Below are positions 62,901-64,000 of a stretch of 64,000 nt of DNA, one piece after another (the stretch's first letter is position 1; the number at the start of each line of letters is the position of its first letter). The notes beneath the pieces are model-generated. The model was not told the DNA's origin and did not search any database. It saw only the letters and a program-made list of their open reading frames with translations. This DNA comes from Rallus limicola (Eukaryota > Chordata > Aves > Gruiformes > Rallidae). The stretch spans positions 16,870,001 to 16,934,000 of the forward strand of contig JAKCOZ010000014.1 of NCBI GenBank assembly GCA_022605955.1. Reading direction: 5' to 3'. Both the position numbers and the translations under genes were made by a program.

Positions 62901-64000
62901 GTATTCCCTCCATTATAAAGCATCTACTTAAAAAGGGAATTGGTCTTGTGCTTCTCACTTGAATGACAGAAGAGAGAAATTTTTGGTAATATACTTGAGA
63001 GAGAAAGCAAGATCCACAAGTTTACAAATGAAAAATAAATATTTTTTTTTTCTAGAGAGTATTAGTTTTTTTTCCTAGAGGATCAACTCTACAGTTGATA
63101 ACAATAAGCCCTGTGATCTAGAGAGGTACAGAGAACCAGGTACTACCCACGGTGGGCTATCTCGATAGGCACCACACACCTATCTATAAGTGCTTAGTCT
63201 GCAATGTTACCCTTGTACCAGAAAAACTCCCTATGTTCTAGCACACTGCTAAAGTTTCTTAATTTTATCAGACTTTACCATTGAGAAAGAAATCCATCCT
63301 AAAGTAAGCTTTTTCAATTAGTTTACCAGTTGGCTAGCAACATTGCTTCTGTCAGTTATTAACCTGCATACTTCAGTGTGCTATATCAAATGAAAATTAA
63401 TTTCTAATTAAACCAGGAGTCCATCAATCTTAGTGCTCTGTGCTTCTTTCTGCTGAAAATGAAACCTGAAAAATGTGTGTGCTTCATCTCTGTCTGGATG
63501 CAGTGCTGATGCACTAAGCTTCCAAAAATACATAACATGCAAAGTAAATATATGCTTTAAGGTGCACCGTGGTTTTAATGGTTACCAAGCAACACAGAGT
63601 GGGTACCGAACACAAATGCTTTCCTCTTAAAGACACATGGAGGGAAAAGTATTACGTGGTATTCCTTTTTCTGAGCTCAAAGACACTCAGAGACAAACAG
63701 ATCCAAATTCTTTAGTAATCAGTCCCACCTAATTACGAACAGGTATTCAGTGGAATGAACAATAATGATAAATGCAAATATCCTGTAATTTCTCTCCCAA
63801 CTACAGATCCAAACAAATACACAACAATGTATAGAAAGCCATAGCCTATATGCAAACAAGAAAACAGCCTGGAAGAAAGGCATAGAACACAAGCTAAACC
63901 CACCCCAGATGAGTGTAGCAAGACTGAATGGAGAAAGAAAAAAATATAGAGAACACGTGCCAAACAGAATAGCTGTGCATGCTTTTTAATTAAAGTTTTC

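Larger units (their letters stand above)
58667..64000 (-). other. Probable last intron(s) of the - strand gene, or upstream flank
   Basis: AT-rich sequence without recognised mobile elements. I searched for a partner exon ending in phase 0 and found none that is convincing. A 169-nt exon-like frame (60401 to 60233) is described as a finding, and two others were rejected. A small minisatellite, A/T-runs and a C15 homopolymer are listed separately. Confidence 0.4.

Noticed and set aside
1..64000. CRISPR arrays, tRNA/rRNA genes, bacterial operons, phage or integrated viral genes beyond solo LTRs
   Set aside because: I looked for direct-repeat arrays, cloverleaf-like units and retroviral gag/pol/env frames. 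Only CR1 pol fragments and LTR sequences without internal genes were found.

Overview
The window looks like euchromatic vertebrate DNA from a bird. The main evidence is a set of CR1 LINE fragments, the dominant avian retroposon: 3'-anchored copies ending in ATTCTATGATTCT-type tails and encoding the CR1 pol C-terminus (ENDs like FKxRLDxxLRDMV). Two solo LTRs resemble the long LTRs common in songbirds and other Neoaves, beginning TGTCCTGG and ending in CA. Neoaves rather than chicken is my inference from that LTR type and is not certain. There are no bacterial operons, ribosome-binding sites, CRISPR arrays or tRNA/rRNA genes. Almost all computed open frames are chance frames or pieces of CR1 pol.

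Layout. 1-6.7 kb is intergenic, with one short coding-like stretch near 5.3-5.5 kb. 6.7-8.1 kb is a 1.4 kb CR1 on the + strand carrying decayed reverse transcriptase. 12.6 kb holds a near-perfect hairpin. 13.55-14.16 kb is a solo LTR with a 5-bp target duplication. 16.9-18.1 kb is a cluster of repeats, including two different CR1 subfamilies side by side. 20.9 and 24.7-25.1 kb hold short CR1 remnants. 26.3-26.7 kb is a second solo LTR, also with a 5-bp target duplication. 27-51 kb is mostly unannotatable intergenic sequence with a few exon-like segments, small tandem duplications, simple repeats and two CR1 remnants. 51.4-57.2 kb holds three CR1 copies, all on the - strand.

The best-supported gene is on the - strand at the right end. 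A terminal coding exon (58666 to 58517) has a strong splice acceptor, ends in TAA and is followed by two AATAAA signals. It encodes an acidic 49-residue C-terminus that I cannot assign to a family. The sequence from 58.7 kb to the window end is probably its last intron(s).

I did not find a convincing new biological system. The items most worth checking are the unidentified terminal exon, the 12.6 kb hairpin, the two LTRs, and several exon-like segments that RNA-seq or cross-species alignment would settle quickly.
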